Of a stretch of 64,000 nt of DNA, positions 44,150 through 53,680 are shown piece after piece. This DNA is from Xenorhabdus mauleonii (GTDB lineage Bacteria; Pseudomonadota; Gammaproteobacteria; Enterobacterales; Enterobacteriaceae). Positions within the stretch are counted from its first letter, which is position 1. Each line of letters starts with the position of its first letter. A program made the position numbers and the translations under genes. The stretch lies in assembly GCF_900113945.1 (NCBI RefSeq), contig NZ_FORG01000002.1:348155-412154 (forward strand). The letters run 5' to 3'. Below the pieces are notes generated by a model. That model was not told the origin of the DNA, made no database searches, and worked only from the letters and a program-made list of their open reading frames with translations.

Positions 44150-45108
44150 CAGTTTTCTCCCGTAAACACTATATTTGCAGCAATTCTCTTGGCAGTTGCG
44201 AACGGCAGTTCACCAATAACTGAAATATGATTTTTATCTCTGGATAAAGTATAAACCGTTCGTCTGCCTTGCCGAAATGGTTGTTCATCGACAACCTTTT
44301 GGGCGGAATTCACAACATTGACAGAAAAATTAAATAACCCATCACTATACATGATGGATTCTAACCATTCTGCTTCTGACAGTTTACGGCTGCTACGGGA
44401 AATTTCTTTGAACCCTTCGGGTAACGTACCTATCCGCCAATTGAATTTCACTTTTTCAGAAGACGGGATCAGTAACATCGGTGGTAACTTTAAATCGGTA
44501 ATCGCATTCAAATCATTTTTAATGTAGTCACTCACCGTCGATGAAACGACACGAAATTGCTCAATGACAGTAATATTATCTCTGTCCAACAATTCAATGA
44601 GCAAAGGCAGATGATTTTTCTCATCAATCAGAAGGTTATAATTATAGCGGGAATCATCTTTCGATATGATACGGACAAAGTGCGCGGGATGATCGCCGAC
44701 ATGCGAACTCCCCGCATCAATAAAGCGGTAGTATTTCTGCAATTGTGCAACATTGGCAAAAATGATCGGCGGGAAGTAATCAACGATATGATTGCCCTGC
44801 AAACTGAATGAATCCAGCCCCGGTTCATAATAACTGATTTGGTTCCCGCGCTGGACAATCTCGCGACGTGAACCATCCATCTGTATGATTTGAGCAATGG
44901 GTTGACCGCCAATAATAGCGTGGCGATAGCGCAGAGGGATGAGAAACTGCTGCGATAAGTTAATGAAACCTAACTCATAGTTCAGTGTTTGTACAGCACT
45001 GTTCATTTCCTGCAACAAAGCTTCGGCATTGCTTTCTTGTGCCGAAGCTTTGAGGGGATTAAATAGGCTACCCGCTGATAATAGAATGAAAAACCAAACA
45101 CGTTTCAT
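44149..45108 (-). CDS. rseB: Sigma-E regulatory protein RseB
   Basis: A 319-residue periplasmic protein with a cleavable signal peptide ending near LKASAQE. It binds RseA and shields it from DegS, and is displaced by lipopolysaccharide. The lipoprotein-carrier-like N-terminal domain and smaller C-terminal domain are both present. Length compares with 318 in E. coli. It is coupled to rseA and rseC by one-base overlaps. Confidence 0.96.
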   Translation of the reverse strand: MKRVWFFILLSAGSLFNPLKASAQESNAEALLQEMNSAVQTLNYELGFINLSQQFLIPLRYRHAIIGGQPIAQIIQMDGSRREIVQRGNQISYYEPGLDSFSLQGNHIVDYFPPIIFANVAQLQKYYRFIDAGSSHVGDHPAHFVRIISKDDSRYNYNLLIDEKNHLPLLIELLDRDNITVIEQFRVVSSTVSDYIKNDLNAITDLKLPPMLLIPSSEKVKFNWRIGTLPEGFKEISRSSRKLSEAEWLESIMYSDGLFNFSVNVVNSAQKVVDEQPFRQGRRTVYTLSRDKNHISVIGELPFATAKRIAANIVFTGEN

Positions 45109-45743
45109 TACTGTTGTTGTGCCTGCACTCCAGATGGCTTATCACTCTGTATTGCTTTCTGATTTTGTTCAGCGTGGATGCGTCGGTCAAGTTCATACTG
45201 CTGTAGCATTGCATCAATACGCTTATTGCTTTCCCTGACCCGCATATTTAAATCACCGCCGAAGGCATCATCATCCACTGGCGCAGCCAAGCCCACAGGG
45301 GAAGCTGAACCCATCACGGGCAATGTATTGAAAACAGGGGTATCAAATTGCGTATCCGTTTCAGTACCGTTATCACTATTGTACTGCTGGACACCAATGA
45401 TCACCGCCAAAGATACACATGCAGCCATACCGACTTGTGAAATCTGGCTAGCCCATGGACGAATTTTTGCCCAAAATGGTAGCTTGGCCCACGTTTCAGG
45501 TTTTGGCTGGGACTCTAAAACAGCCGCTGGATTGATGTGAATAGGCTCTTTTTCCAGTGCCAATGCTACTTGACTTGCAATATCAAGATGCACCACTTTC
45601 CCTATCTCACCACGCATTATATCACGAACAAGGTGGTATCTTTCCCACTGCTTTTGCATATCTGCATTTTCAGAGACCAAATGAATTACTTCATTATCAA
45701 GAGCTTCTCCATCCATCAATGCGGAAAGTTTTTCTCTTTGCAT
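45108..45743 (-). CDS. rseA: Anti-sigma-E factor RseA
   Basis: A 211-residue inner-membrane anti-sigma factor. The cytoplasmic domain (about 1-95, REKLSALMDGEALDNE) binds RpoE, one helix near 100-120 (VGMAACVSLAVIIGV) crosses the membrane, and the periplasmic part holds the RseB- and DegS-sensitive region. Release of RpoE requires its cleavage. It begins 32 nt after rpoE, in the same operon. Confidence 0.96.
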   Translation of the reverse strand: MQREKLSALMDGEALDNEVIHLVSENADMQKQWERYHLVRDIMRGEIGKVVHLDIASQVALALEKEPIHINPAAVLESQPKPETWAKLPFWAKIRPWASQISQVGMAACVSLAVIIGVQQYNSDNGTETDTQFDTPVFNTLPVMGSASPVGLAAPVDDDAFGGDLNMRVRESNKRIDAMLQQYELDRRIHAEQNQKAIQSDKPSGVQAQQQ

Positions 45744-45775
45744 GCCAAAGTACCCTTAAATATTGTTTTGTCCCA

Positions 45776-46351
45776 CTACTGTTGGATTAGCGGCTGAACT
45801 TTATTATCAATGGCTTCCCTTGCCCGGAAAATGCGTGACCGTACTGTACCGACAGGACATTCCATGATTTCAGCTATTTCCTCATAGCTCAACCCATCCA
45901 ATTCCCTTAGTGTAATCGCTACCCGCAAATCTTCCGGCAGCGATTCAATCGTACGGAAAACTACTTCCTTTAACTCTTCAGACAACATTAAGTTCTCAGG
46001 GTTCGAAATTTCTTTTAACGAACTTGACATATCGTAAGTTTCTGCGTCGTTGGCATCCAGATCATTGGATGGCGGACGCCGCCCCTGAGCAACCAAATAG
46101 TTCTTCGCGGTATTAACAGCGATACGATACAACCATGTATAAAAAGCACTATCTCCACGGAAAGATGAAAGCGCACGATAAGTCTTGATGAAAACCTCTT
46201 GAGCAACATCCGGGACATCACTTTGAGGCACATAGCGAGCAAGCAGGCTCGCTACTTTATGCTGGTATCTTGTGACCAGCAAATTAAATGCTTTTTGGTC
46301 GCCTTTTTGGACCTTTTCGACCAGCATTTGATCCGTTAACTGCTCGCTCAT
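45776..46351 (-). CDS. rpoE: RNA polymerase sigma-E factor
   Basis: A 191-residue ECF sigma factor for envelope stress, the same length as E. coli RpoE. Region 2 (DVPDVAQEVFIKTYRALSSF) and region 4 (LRVAITLRELDGLSYEEIAEIMECPVGTVRSRI) are both clear. I chose the ATG at 46351 (MSEQLTDQMLVE); the frame is open 32 codons further upstream through the promoter. A sigma-E promoter just upstream implies autoregulation. nadB, divergent from rpoE in E. coli, is absent. Confidence 0.97.
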   Translation of the reverse strand: MSEQLTDQMLVEKVQKGDQKAFNLLVTRYQHKVASLLARYVPQSDVPDVAQEVFIKTYRALSSFRGDSAFYTWLYRIAVNTAKNYLVAQGRRPPSNDLDANDAETYDMSSSLKEISNPENLMLSEELKEVVFRTIESLPEDLRVAITLRELDGLSYEEIAEIMECPVGTVRSRIFRAREAIDNKVQPLIQQ

Positions 46352-46435
46352 CCGAGGTTCACTCTCCTGAGGTAAAACTCCACATTCATGCTCACTGATC
46401 CTATATGAAACCCTGCTTTTCTGAGCAAGCATGAC

Positions 46436-46463
46436 TTTGAGCATCAATTTACTGTGAAGTTCA
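46436..46463 (-). promoter_or_regulatory. Sigma-E promoter of the rpoE operon
   Basis: On the minus strand TGAACTT and TCAAA are separated by 16 nt, matching the sigma-E pattern (GGAACTT, then TCAAA) except for the first G. It lies about 85 bp upstream of the rpoE start and supports autoactivation. Confidence 0.7.
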
Positions 46464-46868
46464 ACTTTGACTGTAATTTTATATTACTGCCACCTGTTCT
46501 TTCGTATCACATATCTTTAAATGGCAATGCATTTTGTCTTTCAAATTGCTTGGTCAGTGCTGCTCATTTCCCTCCGGGCAGCATGTTAAGACTTTAATTA
46601 TCCATGCCTTGGAAGGGGGTATTCTCTTAATCGTCGCACCAAAATTCAAAAATTAATTATGTAAAATTTACTGCATGAGGCTAGTACAAATCATAGCTTC
46701 AATTTCACGGGACACTCGATTTTAATCCGAGAAAATGGATGTGTTGCTTCATTAATTGCGGAAATTGCAAACATCGTTAATGGCAAAATAGCCATTACGA
46801 GACAAAACCAATTTTATCCGCACAATTTCCGCTACATAATTGCCACTCACTGAGTGGCCCTAACATTA
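46464..46868. other. Intergenic region where nadB stands in E. coli
   Basis: About 400 bp without an ORF. At 46531-46580 there is a degraded end of repeat family 1 (TTGTCTTTCAAATTGC followed by GTGCTGCTCATTTCCC). I saw no recognisable nadB remnant in any frame. Confidence 0.55.
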
Positions 46869-47654
46869 TCAATAATGAAAGTAAAAATCTGTCACTAACT
46901 GGCGAAATTCATCTGAGTATGAGCCATCCACTGCGCGGATTGCCAATTCACATATTTGGGGTTCCTGCTGATTTTGCCGGGATAATCCCAATAACAGCCG
47001 ATGCAATGGTTTATCCTTTCTGTCACGAATATTCACTCGATAATGAGTAAACCATCCCAGATTCAACGCCATTTTTTCAAAAAACTCCCCAATGTCATAG
47101 GGCAAGACGACACAAAATAACCCGGATGGAGTAATTAACTTTTGAACACATTCCAACAATCCTTGATGGGTCAATGATTCTGTATAGCGGGCCTGATTGC
47201 GTGCTTCATTCCGACATGCAACAGCAGGGGCAAAATAGGGAGGATTGCTGACAATTAAATCATATTGGGCATGATTTTTTTCCTGCGTTTCTTCCTGACG
47301 CACATACTGTTGTGCAACCTGCTGAGTAAAATCATGAATATCTTGCTGGTAAACCTTGATGCGGGAAGGCCACGGAGATTGTTCGACATTATCAACGGCC
47401 TGCATTGCCGCTAATTCATCCAGCTCCACGGCATCAATAACCATATTTTCTTTTGTCCGCTGGGCTATCATCAATGAAATCAAACCACTGCCGCACCCAA
47501 TATCCAGACATCTTTTCCTGTTATATACTGGTGCCCAGGCTCCCAATAACACACCATCCGTCCCGACTTTCATTGCGCATTTATCATGCCCAACAAAGAA
47601 CTGTTTAAATGTAAAACCACCGCGGCGAAAAACGGGTTTATGTATCGATGCCAT
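46869..47654 (-). CDS. trmN: tRNA1(Val) adenine-37 N6-methyltransferase
   Basis: A 261-residue methyltransferase (E. coli YfiC, 245 aa) that makes m6A at position 37 of tRNA1-Val. The N-terminal RRGGFTFKQFFVGHDKCAMKVGTDGVLLGAW is characteristic. The SAM motif LDIGCGSGLISLM and the catalytic NPPYF are present. It is divergent from srmB, as in E. coli. The extra length comes from an insertion near residue 110-130 (QQYVRQEETQEKNHAQ). Confidence 0.94.
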   Translation of the reverse strand: MASIHKPVFRRGGFTFKQFFVGHDKCAMKVGTDGVLLGAWAPVYNRKRCLDIGCGSGLISLMIAQRTKENMVIDAVELDELAAMQAVDNVEQSPWPSRIKVYQQDIHDFTQQVAQQYVRQEETQEKNHAQYDLIVSNPPYFAPAVACRNEARNQARYTESLTHQGLLECVQKLITPSGLFCVVLPYDIGEFFEKMALNLGWFTHYRVNIRDRKDKPLHRLLLGLSRQNQQEPQICELAIRAVDGSYSDEFRQLVTDFYFHY

Positions 47655-47796
47655 GAGTCATATCTGCTGAAATTACAATTTGCCATAGCATAAATCTTAT
47701 GGCCCGCAGATAAAAGCAACCTGCACATTGGTGTTTTTATAGGATGAAGAATGTGCCCAACCTGTTTATAATCGGCGCCCCAAACAGAGGTATATG

Positions 47797-49137
47797 ATGA
47801 CTGCGACAAACTTTTCCGAATTCGAACTTGATGAATCCCTGCTTGAAGCGTTGAACGACAAAGGCTACGAACGCCCGACCGCAATTCAAGAGGCTGCCAT
47901 TCCTGCTGCTATGGATGGGCGTGATGTCCTCGGCTCCGCACCAACTGGTACAGGCAAAACTGCTGCCTATTTGTTGCCGGCAATACAGCATTTATTAGAT
48001 TTTCCCCGCAAAAAATCGGGGCCGCCACGTATCCTGATTTTGACGCCAACCCGTGAACTGGCAATGCAAGTAGCGGAGCAAGCAAAAGAATTTGCCGCTC
48101 ATACTCATCTGGATATCGCCACCATCACCGGTGGTGTCGCTTATATGAATCACGCTGAAGTATTCAGTGAGAATCAAGATATTGTTGTCGCAACGACCGG
48201 GCGTTTGCTGCAATACATTAAAGAAGAAAACTTCGACTGCCGCGCGGTGGAAACATTAATCCTTGATGAAGCGGATCGCATGCTGGATATGGGATTTGCC
48301 AACGACGTCGAAACCATTGCGGGAGAAACTCGCTGGCGCAAGCAAACGATGCTGTTTTCAGCAACGATGGAAGGTGAAGCGATCCGTGACTTTGCCGAGC
48401 GCCTGCTGACCGATCCTGTTGAGATAGATGCAGAACCTTCTCGCCGTGAGCGCAAGAAAATCCAGCAATTTTATTACCGCGCCGATACGCTGGAGCATAA
48501 AACGGCCTTGCTGTGTAATCTCCTCCAGCAGCCTGACGTTACAAAATCCATTGTTTTCGTGCGTAAACGCGAGCGTGTGCGTGAATTGGTTGAATGGTTA
48601 AGCCAAGCAGGTATTCAAGCCAGTTTCCTTGAAGGAGAAATGGTTCAGGCCAAACGTACAGATGCCGTGAAACGCCTGAATGATGGCAGAGTTAAGGTAT
48701 TGGTCGCAACCGACGTTGCTTCCCGTGGATTGGATATTGAAAATGTCAGCCACGTCTTTAACTTCGATCTGCCCCGCACTGCCGATGTTTATTTGCATCG
48801 TATAGGCCGTACAGCGCGCGCAGGCCGTAAAGGAATTGCCATTGCCCTGATTGAAGCACATGACCATCCTCTGTTAGGAAAAATCAGCCGTTACCTCAAC
48901 GAGCCTTTGAAAATGCGGGTTATCGATGAATTGCGTCCGCAAACCAAAGCGCCAAGTGAGAAGACGAGCTACAAACCTTCCAAAAAAGTCTTGGAAAAGC
49001 GCAAAGAGAAGAAAAAAACAGAAGGCGAGAAGAAAAAACGGGTCAAAGTTCGTCATCGCGATAGTAAAAATATCGGTAAACGACGCACTCCTTCGGGTAA
49101 AGCGAAACCAGAACTGGCTGAAACCAATGAGGATTAA
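47797..49137 (+). CDS. srmB: DEAD-box RNA helicase SrmB
   Basis: A 446-residue helicase acting early in 50S ribosome assembly. The Q motif (FSEFELDESLLEAL, RPTAIQ), Walker A APTGTGKT, DEAD (LDEADRMLDMG), SAT (FSATMEG) and HRIGRTARAGR are in order. The Lys/Arg-rich tail (about 390-446) binds rRNA. I prefer the second of two adjacent ATGs, at 47797, which sits 6 nt after AGAGG. A hairpin terminator follows. Confidence 0.97.
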   Translation: MTATNFSEFELDESLLEALNDKGYERPTAIQEAAIPAAMDGRDVLGSAPTGTGKTAAYLLPAIQHLLDFPRKKSGPPRILILTPTRELAMQVAEQAKEFAAHTHLDIATITGGVAYMNHAEVFSENQDIVVATTGRLLQYIKEENFDCRAVETLILDEADRMLDMGFANDVETIAGETRWRKQTMLFSATMEGEAIRDFAERLLTDPVEIDAEPSRRERKKIQQFYYRADTLEHKTALLCNLLQQPDVTKSIVFVRKRERVRELVEWLSQAGIQASFLEGEMVQAKRTDAVKRLNDGRVKVLVATDVASRGLDIENVSHVFNFDLPRTADVYLHRIGRTARAGRKGIAIALIEAHDHPLLGKISRYLNEPLKMRVIDELRPQTKAPSEKTSYKPSKKVLEKRKEKKKTEGEKKKRVKVRHRDSKNIGKRRTPSGKAKPELAETNED

Positions 49138-49138
49138 T

Positions 49139-49171
49139 TGCCAGATTCATTAGCCCGAATCCAATCTGGCA
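49139..49171 (+). terminator. srmB terminator hairpin
   Basis: TGCCAGATT and AATCTGGCA form a perfect 9-bp stem immediately after the srmB stop, followed by GCTACCGCTTTTT. Confidence 0.7.
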
Positions 49172-49310
49172 GCTACCGCTTTTTATACAGGTATCTGCCA
49201 GATTAAAACGGGTTCAAACTCCTTCCTTAGCCACCATAAATACGAAAAAATCCCAGCATTCAGCGTAATGCAGCCAAACTGTTTTCAATGTTGCCCCATA
49301 GCGTTTTCAA

Positions 49311-49812
49311 TCAGGGCCCGATGTCAGGGTGCTCGGCCAACATCTCCTCAGTAGCATCAAGGAGTACATAAGGCGCAGCAAGTGTTGCGCGGGGACTGCA
49401 TTCCTCTATCAGACGGTAGCCCATAGTTTGCAGCGTTTCAGTGAGGTGTGACTGGGCAAGTTCTGCACGAGTTGCGATATTGGGAAAGGCCAGTGGTTTG
49501 TCGACTAATGCTCCACTGCTAACTATCCAGTCCAGTGCGTTTTTCATCATTCCAGACACACCATTTGCGTATTCCGGGCTAACCAACAGAATTAAATCTG
49601 CCCATACTCAGCGCATTGCGCCAGTGCGAAACTTCAGGAAGATTTTTGTCTTCGTTGTCTGCATTGAAAGGAGGAATGGCATCCAAACTAGAATAAATCT
49701 CAAAATTTATATTTTTAGGGCAAACCCGACCCATAGCACGCAAAAAAAGAGTATTCATTGATGCTTCACGTAAGCTACCTGAAATACCTAAGATATTGTA
49801 TGTACTTTTCAT
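49311..49812 (-). pseudogene. NADPH-dependent FMN reductase with a frameshift
   Basis: Two overlapping frames together make one flavin reductase. The N-terminal part (from ATG at 49812, MKSTYNILGISGSLREASMN, with the flavodoxin-like phosphate loop) reads to WRNALSM at about 49608 and then leaves frame. Skipping one G in the ATGGGCAG run restores ADLILLVSPEYANGVSGMMKNALDW, the family signature, to the stop at 49311. The intact product would be about 166 residues. A true single-base insertion or a base-calling error are both possible. The enzyme would reduce FMN or quinones with NADPH. Confidence 0.8.
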
Positions 49813-49851
49813 CAGATTAACCTTCAACCCGGTAGCGGGTATTACACCCAA

Positions 49852-50336
49852 TCAAAACATACCACTTCGGAATCAATCCCTTCTAAGCAGGGCCGGCAGC
49901 TACAATAATGAACCCAGTTTAAAGCGAATTGAGATAACAGTATTCAGCACTTGCAAAGACAGAAATCCCCCCTGGCCTATCTTTTGCGGGCCATTGAAGA
50001 GAATTTCCTCATTTGCGGAATAAAATTACCCAAGTAAATATTCAATTATTCTATTGAGTATTTTAAATAAATCAAACATGAGAAGTGGCAAATCACCGGA
50101 AATTTTGAAAAACAGCGGGATATATTTTAAGACCGGAAAATAACTTGTCTGTTTGTCTCATCCATTCTGACAACAAATGTTCTATCTCCTGCTTCCATAA
50201 ATCTACTGCTATAAAGAAAGCACAGAGGCTTCTTTTCGGTGCTGATAAAAAGACAAGAAACGGAATTCAAGGGCGAAGTTATTGGCAACTTCGCCTCTTG
50301 ACTCACGTTGCTCAAATACGATACAGAGTAAAAATA
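49852..50336. other. Intergenic region upstream of the FMN reductase
   Basis: 485 bp without a credible gene. GGCGAAGTT and AACTTCGCC at 50272-50295 form a 9-bp hairpin 40-65 nt past the lipase stop, probably that gene's terminator. The rest shows no clear structure. Confidence 0.5.
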
Positions 50337-51506
50337 CTATGCTAAATAATTTTTCTCACTTCGCTGCGATATGATTTGTTGATAAATTTCCTCAAATTGG
50401 CTGCTCATTGCAGGTTCATCTACAGACAGGGCCAAGGCTTGCATAGACATAACATGAGCGTCTGTGCTGTCGCCTCCAATAGCGCTTTCCACAGAGCTAT
50501 CATTAGCACTTTCCATAGATGCTAACGACGCTAACATAGTACCGCCTTTATTCAGCCAAGGTTTCTGTTCCGTCATTAATTCCAAAACAGCCTCCAAGAA
50601 ATGCGCCTTAAACGCGTGCAACCCATATCGATGAGGCAAAACATCCAGAATACTGCCCCATTCATACTCATATTCAAGTTCTATCGTATTTCCCAGTACT
50701 TGAGGAAGAGGCAGCGTTTTCTGTAAGCCGCCTAACCAATCGTGCTGAACAGAATAATGCCGAATCAAGCCACTTTCCGCCAATTCACGGGCAACTTCAG
50801 GTGATAACCCCATATTTTTCAGAGTAGAATCCGAAACTCCTGCGGAATTATAGATAACCGCGGGTTTCCCCGTTGCCAATGCAGCGACACTCGCCAGCCC
50901 TCCCCCCAATGAGTGGCCAGTGAAAATAATATTCTCGCCGAATGCCTTTAATGCTTTATTCGCCAATTCAACGGCTTGATTATATTGTTCTTCATTGTAA
51001 CCAAGCCCCTGACGAATACTTGCCATAAAATCCTTCAACTCATTCGAACCGGTGAAAGAGACAATATATAACCCATTATGTTTATATACTCCGGCTTGAA
51101 ACCCTGTTGAATCATCATTCAACCCATCAGGATCGATACCCACTTTTGCCAAATCTTCATCAGACAAACGCTCAAAACCGGGGATCCCCAAACTTTGCCC
51201 TCGATAAACATCACGTGTTACCAAGGTCAGCTCATAGTCGATTCGTTGAGACTGTTTTCCTGCAATATCATTGGGAGTCAATTGAGGCAATGCCATCGTA
51301 CTGACACTGAGATTATTAATCAGAGACTGGTAAAGCGCGTTCGCTTGCTTGGTGTTTTCCGAAAGTGAAATGTTTGAAGAGGAGACCTGCTCAATTTTAT
51401 CTGATGATGGCGCAACTGGAGAGTTAGATTCTGGTTGCAGAAAATTTCCTTTTAATGAAGATAATCCTAATTCACTGAAAAAACTGGTGTTTAATGATAT
51501 AGACAT
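50337..51506 (-). CDS. Lipase-like alpha/beta hydrolase, possible secreted effector
   Basis: A 389-residue protein with the lipase elbow FTGHSLGGGLASVAAL (nucleophile Ser199), a candidate acid Asp256 (QHDWLGG) and His292 or His297 (PHRYGLHAF) in the expected order. It resembles class 3 lipase/DUF2974-type hydrolases. The first 80 residues are Ser/Asn/Gln-rich and low in structure, without a Sec signal, as seen in proteins exported by type III or flagellar systems; this is inference. It probably cleaves phospholipid or other acyl esters. It stands alone between repeats, and its start has GGAG about 9 nt upstream. Confidence 0.7.
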   Translation of the reverse strand: MSISLNTSFFSELGLSSLKGNFLQPESNSPVAPSSDKIEQVSSSNISLSENTKQANALYQSLINNLSVSTMALPQLTPNDIAGKQSQRIDYELTLVTRDVYRGQSLGIPGFERLSDEDLAKVGIDPDGLNDDSTGFQAGVYKHNGLYIVSFTGSNELKDFMASIRQGLGYNEEQYNQAVELANKALKAFGENIIFTGHSLGGGLASVAALATGKPAVIYNSAGVSDSTLKNMGLSPEVARELAESGLIRHYSVQHDWLGGLQKTLPLPQVLGNTIELEYEYEWGSILDVLPHRYGLHAFKAHFLEAVLELMTEQKPWLNKGGTMLASLASMESANDSSVESAIGGDSTDAHVMSMQALALSVDEPAMSSQFEEIYQQIISQRSEKNYLA

Positions 51507-51651
51507 AAAATTCTCCTACAGATTATTCAGGTTAGGTATAACGGAAACCTAAATTCTCTATCGGCAGAATTTTTAACATCATTACAACAATTTTAGTTTT
51601 TATTTAACAATTTTAAATTCCATAAATTATATATGGAATTGAATATCCCTC

Positions 51652-51744
51652 TATACGCGTCGTACTTCAAGGTGCATGTATTATCATCTCGCGATGCGGG
51701 ATGATAATACGTTGCTTCCTGAAACTTGGAGTTAATAGGGTATA
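51652..51744. repeat. Dispersed repeat family 2, copy 1
   Basis: 93 bp from TATACGCGTCGTACTTCAAG to TTAATAGGGTATAT, with a central palindrome (GTATTATCATC / GATGATAATAC arms). It shares about 85-90% identity with copy 2 in the same orientation. The outer ends resemble family 1 termini. Confidence 0.8.
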
Positions 51745-51802
51745 TAACCCAAATAAAAAAGGGAATTCCCCCCCCCTTTTAATTCTTTTATCTATATATA
51801 AA

Positions 51803-52186
51803 TTATAGGCTTTCTGTAAAAGTACGCGCGATAACATCACGCTGTTGTTCTGGTGTTAATGAGTTAAAACGCACTGCATAACCAGAGACACGAATAGTCA
51901 ACTGAGGATATTTTTCAGGATGTTTTACCGCATCTTCCAGAGTTTCACGGCGCAGGACATTCACATTTAGATGCTGGCCACCTTCCACACGTACAGTTGG
52001 TTTGACTTCCAACGGAATTTCGCGATATTCAAACTGCCCCAGCTCATCTTTAGCAACGATCTGGCCTTCCTCATATCCTGCTTTCGCGCAAATACAACGT
52101 GCTTCATTGTTCTCATCATCCAACAGCCAGAAAGAGTTCATCAATGCTGCATTGTCAGATTGAGTAATTTGAATCCCAGTAATCAT
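51803..52186 (-). CDS. grcA: Autonomous glycyl radical cofactor GrcA
   Basis: A 127-residue protein like E. coli YfiD, which replaces the oxygen-damaged C-terminal part of pyruvate formate-lyase. The glycyl-radical motif [25 protein letters not shown] is intact near the C-terminus, and [19 protein letters not shown] precedes it. An FNR-like site lies about 100 bp upstream, fitting microaerobic induction. It is flanked by two direct copies of repeat family 2. ung follows divergently, as in E. coli. Confidence 0.96.
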   Translation of the reverse strand: MITGIQITQSDNAALMNSFWLLDDENNEARCICAKAGYEEGQIVAKDELGQFEYREIPLEVKPTVRVEGGQHLNVNVLRRETLEDAVKHPEKYPQLTIRVSGYAVRFNSLTPEQQRDVIARTFTESL

Positions 52187-52287
52187 TTATACCTCCAACT
52201 TCATCATCTTGGTTAGTTAGTCAAACCATTATTTAATCAAAGCACCGTTCTTGATTTCCTGTATACCAGTGCAAATGAGATGATTCT

Positions 52288-52301
52288 TTGATTGAAGTCA
52301 A
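52288..52301 (-). promoter_or_regulatory. FNR-like site upstream of grcA
   Basis: TTGATTGAAGTCAA matches TTGAT-N4-ATCAA with one mismatch. It lies about 105 bp upstream of the grcA start. In E. coli yfiD is FNR- and ArcA-controlled. Confidence 0.6.
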
Positions 52302-52535
52302 TTAATTACCTGTTGTTATTATAATAAATAACAATTTAATCCATAATAACAATATCGCAATAACTATATTACATAACAAAATTACATAACGAAACCACAC
52401 AAGAAATGGTTATTACGTAAAAAATCATTATCTTTTTTATTTCTCCCCCTGAATCACATTGATATAACTTATTAATTAGCGTAATAAATATGGCACTCTC
52501 AACCTAAAATCAAACATCCCTTTCTTTGAATTATT

Positions 52536-52628
52536 TATACGTATCGTACTTCAAGGTGCACGTATTATCATCCCGTGACGCGGGATGATAATACGTTGCT
52601 TCCTGAAACTTGAAATTAATAGGGTATA
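52536..52628. repeat. Dispersed repeat family 2, copy 2
   Basis: 93 bp from TATACGTATCGTACTTCAAG to TTAATAGGGTATAT. The central palindrome has a perfect 14-bp stem, GTATTATCATCCCG and its complement, with a 5-nt loop. Direct repeat of the copy at 51652. Confidence 0.8.
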
Positions 52629-52934
52629 TCCCATAATTTATCAGAATCCCTCTGGATAATTATTTACCACGTTAACTGCAAAACTTTACTTTCCCGACAT
52701 TGAACTTATTTAAATTATTTTTATTTTTCATGTCATTTTTATAAAAAATGTCTTATCGAGCATATTCAAGCTTAATTTATTTAAAAAATAAAATTTCATT
52801 CAATATGGAAAATAAAAAATCAGGCACAGAATAGTGACGCTGAAATAAAAACGCAGGCAATTAAATAGTTTCCCTGTGGACAAGAAATCGGTAAGCTTAA
52901 ACCCATCTGATAATCATCTAAAAAAGGTTAGGTT

Positions 52935-53615
52935 ATGTCCGCACCTATTACATGGCACGATGTCATCGGCAATGAAAAAAAAGAGCCTTATTTCGTTGAT
53001 ACATTGGCTTATGTTGCCAACGAACGTCAAGCCGGCAAAACCATTTATCCGCCACAGCAGGATGTTTTCAACGCATTCCGCTATACCGAATTGGCTGATG
53101 TAAAAGTGGTGATTCTGGGACAAGACCCTTACCACGGCCCAAATCAAGCACACGGATTGGCTTTTTCAGTACAACCAGGTATTCCTGCCCCTCCTTCTCT
53201 CGTCAATATGTACAAAGAGCTGGAATCAGATATTGCGGGATTCACCCGCCCCAATCATGGTTATTTGGTTAGCTGGGCAAAACAAGGAGTATTATTGCTC
53301 AATACCGTGCTGACGGTTGAACGCGGAAATGCACATTCCCATGCCAATTTGGGCTGGGAAACGTTTACCGATAAAGTGATAGAAGCCATCAATAAACATC
53401 GTAGCGGAGTGGTTTTTTTGCTTTGGGGTTCACATGCCCAGAAAAAAGGCCGTTTTATTGATACTCAACGCCACCATGTTTTGAAAGCGCCACACCCTTC
53501 GCCACTGTCAGCCCATCGTGGTTTCTTAGGCTGCAAACATTTCTCACAGGCAAATGCACTGTTGGAGAATCAAGGCCTGACTCCGATAGATTGGACACCT
53601 CAGTTGCCTCAATAA
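52935..53615 (+). CDS. ung: Uracil-DNA glycosylase
   Basis: A 226-residue family 1 glycosylase that removes uracil from DNA. The water-activating Asp is in [20 protein letters not shown] and the second motif is [13 protein letters not shown]. Length compares with 229 in E. coli. AAAAAGGTTAGGTT precedes the ATG. A bidirectional terminator separates it from the convergent grpE. Confidence 0.98.
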   Translation: MSAPITWHDVIGNEKKEPYFVDTLAYVANERQAGKTIYPPQQDVFNAFRYTELADVKVVILGQDPYHGPNQAHGLAFSVQPGIPAPPSLVNMYKELESDIAGFTRPNHGYLVSWAKQGVLLLNTVLTVERGNAHSHANLGWETFTDKVIEAINKHRSGVVFLLWGSHAQKKGRFIDTQRHHVLKAPHPSPLSAHRGFLGCKHFSQANALLENQGLTPIDWTPQLPQ

Positions 53616-53633
53616 CTGGCTTTTGCCTACAAA

Positions 53634-53659
53634 AATGCCGCCATCTAAAGGGCGGCATT
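53634..53659. terminator. Bidirectional terminator ung / grpE
   Basis: AATGCCGCC and GGCGGCATT form a perfect 9-bp stem with an 8-nt loop, between convergent genes, with A's on one side. Confidence 0.8.
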
Positions 53660-53680
53660 ACAATCACGAATAGCGTAACT

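Larger units (their letters stand above)
52187..52934. other. Intergenic region grcA-ung
   Basis: About 750 bp of very AT-rich DNA with no credible gene. It contains the grcA FNR-like site (52288-52301), the second family 2 repeat (52536-52628) and AT-rich sequence that must include both promoters. Confidence 0.6.

Noticed and set aside
50127..50315. 62-codon minus-strand ORF after the lipase gene
   Set aside because: It spans the probable terminator hairpin of the lipase gene and has no convincing ribosome binding site.
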